A DNA stretch of 15,294 bases, from positions 1 to 15,294 of the forward strand of contig CALLKH010000597.1 in NCBI GenBank assembly GCA_938008425.1. Reading direction: 5' to 3'. The position numbers were made by a program, and so were the translations under genes. Position 1 is the first letter of the stretch. The number at the start of each line of letters is the position of its first letter. The DNA comes from an uncultured Planctomycetaceae bacterium (GTDB taxonomy: Bacteria > Planctomycetota > Phycisphaerae > UBA1845 > UTPLA1). This document shows, piece after piece, positions 13,501 to 15,294 of the stretch. The notes under the pieces were generated by a model. That model ran no database searches, was not told the origin of the DNA, and saw nothing but the letters and a program-made list of their open reading frames with translations.

Positions 13501-14881
13501 CCTGCTTTCTGAATTCCCGCGCCGCCTCGACCTCCTTGCGGCCGTCCTCCAGCAGCCGGGCGATGATCGTCTGCTGTTCCTTCGTGAAGTTCTGCACTTC
13601 ATCCAGCGCCGATCGGGTCTGCTCGCGCAGCAGCACATTCTGCTTTTGCGACGTACCGAGATTTGCCATCGCGCGGCTCTGAATCGCGTCGGCCGTGCGG
13701 CGGGCGCGTTCGAGCATCTCCTTCATCTCGCGCTCGGCCTCGCGCACGTTGGTGGTGACGCTTCCGAAGAGTTCGGCCGCTTCCTCGTGCAGGCGACGCG
13801 CCGACGCCACGTCGTGCTGAACGTTTTGCTGTTTGTTGTCCAACGTGTGCACGTGCTGCTTGGCGTCGCGGAGGCTTCGCTCAAAGGCGTCGAGCCGTTC
13901 GGCGACTCCCCGAAGATATTCGTCCTGCCGTGCAATGCGCCCGGTGGCGTCGGCAAGTGAGGGGCCGGGCTGCGGCTTCGTCGGCGTTCTTGCGGCGGGT
14001 GCGGATGCGGCGGCCGATGGGCTCGCGCTTTGCGTCGAAGTTGACGCCTCTGCCGATCGCGACGGACTCGAAAGCGACATCATCTGATCGATGACATCTC
14101 GGATCATCTCGGCGGTGACGATCTTCTTTGAATCGCTATAGGCCGCAAGCAGGGCGTTGTCGCAGATCTGGTTGATGAGGCGGGGCGTTCCTTCGGTGTA
14201 TTCGAAAATGGCATCCAGCGCCCGAATGTCGAAGATCCTTTTCCCGCGCTGCAGGCCGGCGATTTCCAGCCTGTGTTCGATATAGCCCTGGGTGAGCTTA
14301 CGATCGAGCGCCTTGAGATGAAACGTTCGAAAGAGTCGTTGATAGGTCTGCTTGAGCGCGGGGTGACGAAACGCCTCCTGCACCTCGGGCTGGCCGAGCA
14401 GAAGCACCTGAAGCAGCTTGGCGTCATCCGCCTCCAGGTTGCCGAGCATGCGAAGTTCTTCGAGCGCTTCAAACGGCAGATTCTGGGCCTCGTCGATGAT
14501 GACGACCGCGAGTTTGTTTCGGGCGTACTGTTCGAGCAGGAAATCCTCGAGCGCCCGCATGTACTCCGCGGCCGACGACTTCCCCTTTAGATCGATCTCG
14601 AATTCGCGGCAGATCGACGCGAGCAGTTCGGCGCCGGTCAGGCGCGTGTGGGTGATCAGCGCGCTCTTCACGTTGTTGCTGAGCTTGTTGAGCACGATGC
14701 GGCTGAGCAGCGTCTTTCCTGCGCCGACTTCACCGCTGACCAGGACGAACCCCTTGCGTTCCTCGACTGCATAGAGAAGTGACGCAAGCGCCTCCTCGTG
14801 ATCAGGCGTGTTGTAGAAGAATCGCGGATCGGGCGTGTTGTTGAAGGGTGACGTCGTCAGCCCGAAGAACTCAAAGTACAT
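10565..14881 (-). CDS. ExeA/GspA-type AAA+ ATPase fused to a giant coiled coil
   Basis: This is a 1438-residue protein. Residues 1-270 are an ExeA-like AAA+ ATPase: the opening MYFEFFGLTTSPFNNTPDPRF, Walker A GEVGAGKT (50-57), Walker B VVIIDEAQ (126-133, Asp130/Glu131), LLLGQPE (160-166) and the sensor-2 block GTPRLIN (231-237). A Ser/Ala/Pro linker (about 271-310) joins it to roughly 1000 residues of Glu/Gln/Ala/Arg-rich sequence with strong coiled-coil character (about 315-1320), including 18-residue tandem repeats at 1053-1142. The tail (about 1325-1405) is Ala/Pro/Lys-rich and disordered, ending in a short helix-like block, LGEVIQQNSKLNEWLQDVLG (1409-1428). I see no signal peptide, transmembrane segment or peptidoglycan-binding domain, which typical ExeA has. 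Family members power assembly of envelope secretion or export machinery; the coiled coil suggests a scaffold or filament. GAGGAG lies 6 nt before the ATG at 14881; a GTG at 14947 is less likely. Confidence 0.93.
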   Translation of the reverse strand: MYFEFFGLTTSPFNNTPDPRFFYNTPDHEEALASLLYAVEERKGFVLVSGEVGAGKTLLSRIVLNKLSNNVKSALITHTRLTGAELLASICREFEIDLKGKSSAAEYMRALEDFLLEQYARNKLAVVIIDEAQNLPFEALEELRMLGNLEADDAKLLQVLLLGQPEVQEAFRHPALKQTYQRLFRTFHLKALDRKLTQGYIEHRLEIAGLQRGKRIFDIRALDAIFEYTEGTPRLINQICDNALLAAYSDSKKIVTAEMIRDVIDQMMSLSSPSRSAEASTSTQSASPSAAASAPAARTPTKPQPGPSLADATGRIARQDEYLRGVAERLDAFERSLRDAKQHVHTLDNKQQNVQHDVASARRLHEEAAELFGSVTTNVREAEREMKEMLERARRTADAIQSRAMANLGTSQKQNVLLREQTRSALDEVQNFTKEQQTIIARLLEDGRKEVEAAREFRKQAAELCQRAIESQSTAEQRFRIAIDEAGEATRRTELDAKALLAETREQNIALQDQLRKLLGEVQTKNDAASQRAAEFLAQQRKEVEKAQHYFDDYAQKLGERAEQLKSESSEVLSFLKNEARAVIEQIHQVRSRTQARAEEVGSSAEEFLGDITKRIESAHARITEIVETAEERIKNATAGLADTKDRILADAESCQSRSGKLLGQTEELLSTTREQCKSLLAEMRSQAEAQTKKAEEILRTRIDDGTSTLSAITAKLADARRASDQSREELDALVSSATSEMHAARTNLEAAISDHRSEVARLSSDAAAIKVDFKIRFEEARDALDAMIKEHRTRTTGRVDEVVRDINEQLGSVRDGAEERVTALRDELVKAGETAERISTDLASAVELAQAHIRECQVRFARETESVQKQLTQLVERNKTALDATRTQVDGLTRQAGETAGTLRAEINLLKDSARLKIEDSGKEFEKLLAQATKRLDALRYESESVAGDLSERLAVTRDEATKAVTETEAAAGTLRQQSRNSLTEVRTCLLQMGERADQIRRELATVGDDIRESAKCTSDQIQRTGDRVAAQIETMREAAQRDADANHKRLALVRQQVEQSAEQVRENAAKLLDQVQNGAASLRRHADDMLAQAQAGSEKLSESAAVMLTQAQTASMKFREQAEALLHRAEATANSVRDEVQSLRSEISSDSEQIRQQITSAKHDLAETRQDTARIAADAMATQQRAQSKADQLLQRAEAVQKQSESLLSMPKELVEEANRQAVALSDMSKKVSTIVKQLATAESKAAQNRNSLEGASSAADEKLDLLKRHTERLGQLVGIIRQLYGTMDARIERLRGRLLQVDDLVRNVPRDIETLRAAFDSDEELMGMRPPAGRMSLRGVEGRGTATVPTGSAKQGKSAVASPQEGGMGTLVMAPPRTAAAVKAKAQSATKPAAPPATASPTKKSLGEVIQQNSKLNEWLQDVLGEGGAPATDAD
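11456..11725 (-). repeat. Tandem 18-residue coiled-coil repeats inside the ATPase gene
   Basis: Residues 1053-1142 contain five consecutive 18-residue units: ALVRQQVEQSAEQVRENA, AKLLDQVQNGAASLRRHA, DDMLAQAQAGSEKLSESA, AVMLTQAQTASMKFREQA and EALLHRAEATANSVRDEV. Each has a hydrophobic pair near positions 3-4 and a hydrophobic residue at 14. The period is exact at protein level (54 nt), while the DNA units have diverged. Confidence 0.65.
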
Positions 14882-14887
14882 CGCGCG

Positions 14888-14893
14888 CTCCTC
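14888..14893 (-). promoter_or_regulatory. Ribosome binding site of the ATPase-coiled-coil gene
   Basis: GAGGAG on the minus strand is separated from the ATG at 14881 by 6 nt. It is a near-ideal Shine-Dalgarno site, the strongest in the window, and fixes the start. Confidence 0.8.
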
Positions 14894-15294
14894 GCGTCTG
14901 GTTTCCGCGCCGCGCGATCCCCCAAGCGGGCGAAAGCGTCCTGGCACGGTCGGCGGTCCGGGTATTCCTTGAAGGCCAAGCCTTTGGAGAAGTTATCGGA
15001 AGTGCCGGGAAGGCCCCTTGATCAGCGGAGACGACGCGCGCCCGGGCGGCGCATCAGGCCGGTGAATGCCGCCGCGCCGACAGATTCGGCCGCCGTTTCG
15101 GCAATTCCTGCCGGTCATCTACACGAAGTCGAACGATCCCGCCGCCTGCGGATGCCGGCTCCCCAACCCGGCTTCCGTCGCCGCAAACGAAGGTGAGATT
15201 CTGATAACTCAATAGTTCAGTCGCATAGGGTATGACCCGATATGCCTGCGGACTTGAATCCCTGTCGCCCGAAAATGACGGCGGCGGATCGGTT
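14894..15294. other. Upstream region of the ATPase gene with no supported gene
   Basis: I find no supported protein gene in this stretch. A plus-strand open frame (14969-15196) is Arg/Pro-rich, without a motif or ribosome site. No strong promoter for the ATPase gene is evident. A small inverted repeat lies at 15223-15245: GCATA-GGGT, loop ATG, ACCC, two bulged bases, TATGC. It could be an operator or a short hairpin, but nothing else supports either. Confidence 0.4.

Noticed and set aside
11495..13960. Several 260-312-residue plus-strand frames antisense to the ATPase-coiled-coil gene
   Set aside because: They overlap one another and are shadows of an Ala/Glu/Arg-rich gene; their Leu/Arg-rich translations show no family motif.

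Overview
The window is GC-rich DNA from a free-living bacterium. The gene mix fits a planctomycete-like lineage: a very long coiled-coil ATPase, an orphan Clp N-domain protein, an M32 peptidase and broad gene-poor gaps. No rRNA or marker gene is present, so the phylum is only a guess. I see no insertion sequence, integrase, tRNA, rRNA or CRISPR array.

Layout. A rightward cluster (about 152-4464) encodes a membrane-anchored protein with three SAP/Rho-N-like helical segments, a stand-alone ClpA/ClpC-type N-domain protein, and a two-gene surface-acylation cassette: an N-terminally anchored SGNH/AlgJ-like protein whose stop overlaps the start of an AlgI-like MBOAT acyltransferase. A gene-poor stretch (4465-5989) follows. 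It holds the most striking item here: a compact leftward small-RNA gene (about 4620 to 4528) with its own promoter, a perfect three-way-junction fold, a CU-rich loop and an intrinsic terminator. The same stretch carries a pair of tight GC hairpins, a possible 27-aa membrane peptide and a possible 111-aa secreted protein, the last two on the minus strand.

From 5990 to 9752 three leftward housekeeping genes lie in line: endonuclease IV (nfo), an M32 carboxypeptidase, and a PA0069/Rv2578c-type radical SAM protein. The radical SAM gene has a near-consensus sigma-70-type promoter so close to its ATG that its mRNA should be leaderless or nearly so. A rightward class I methyltransferase of the METTL21-like type (9836-10516) is divergent from it.

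The last third (10565-14881, minus strand) is one gene for a 1438-residue protein: an ExeA/GspA-type AAA+ ATPase fused to about 1000 residues of predicted coiled coil, with a disordered linker and a short C-terminal helix. The final 400 bases upstream of it hold no gene that I can support.

How they fit together. The acylation cassette probably modifies an envelope polysaccharide. The ATPase/coiled-coil protein probably has a structural or envelope-assembly role. The DNA-repair, peptidase and methyltransferase genes look like ordinary cell-maintenance genes. The most promising candidate for something undescribed is the small RNA; the giant ATPase-coiled-coil protein is second.
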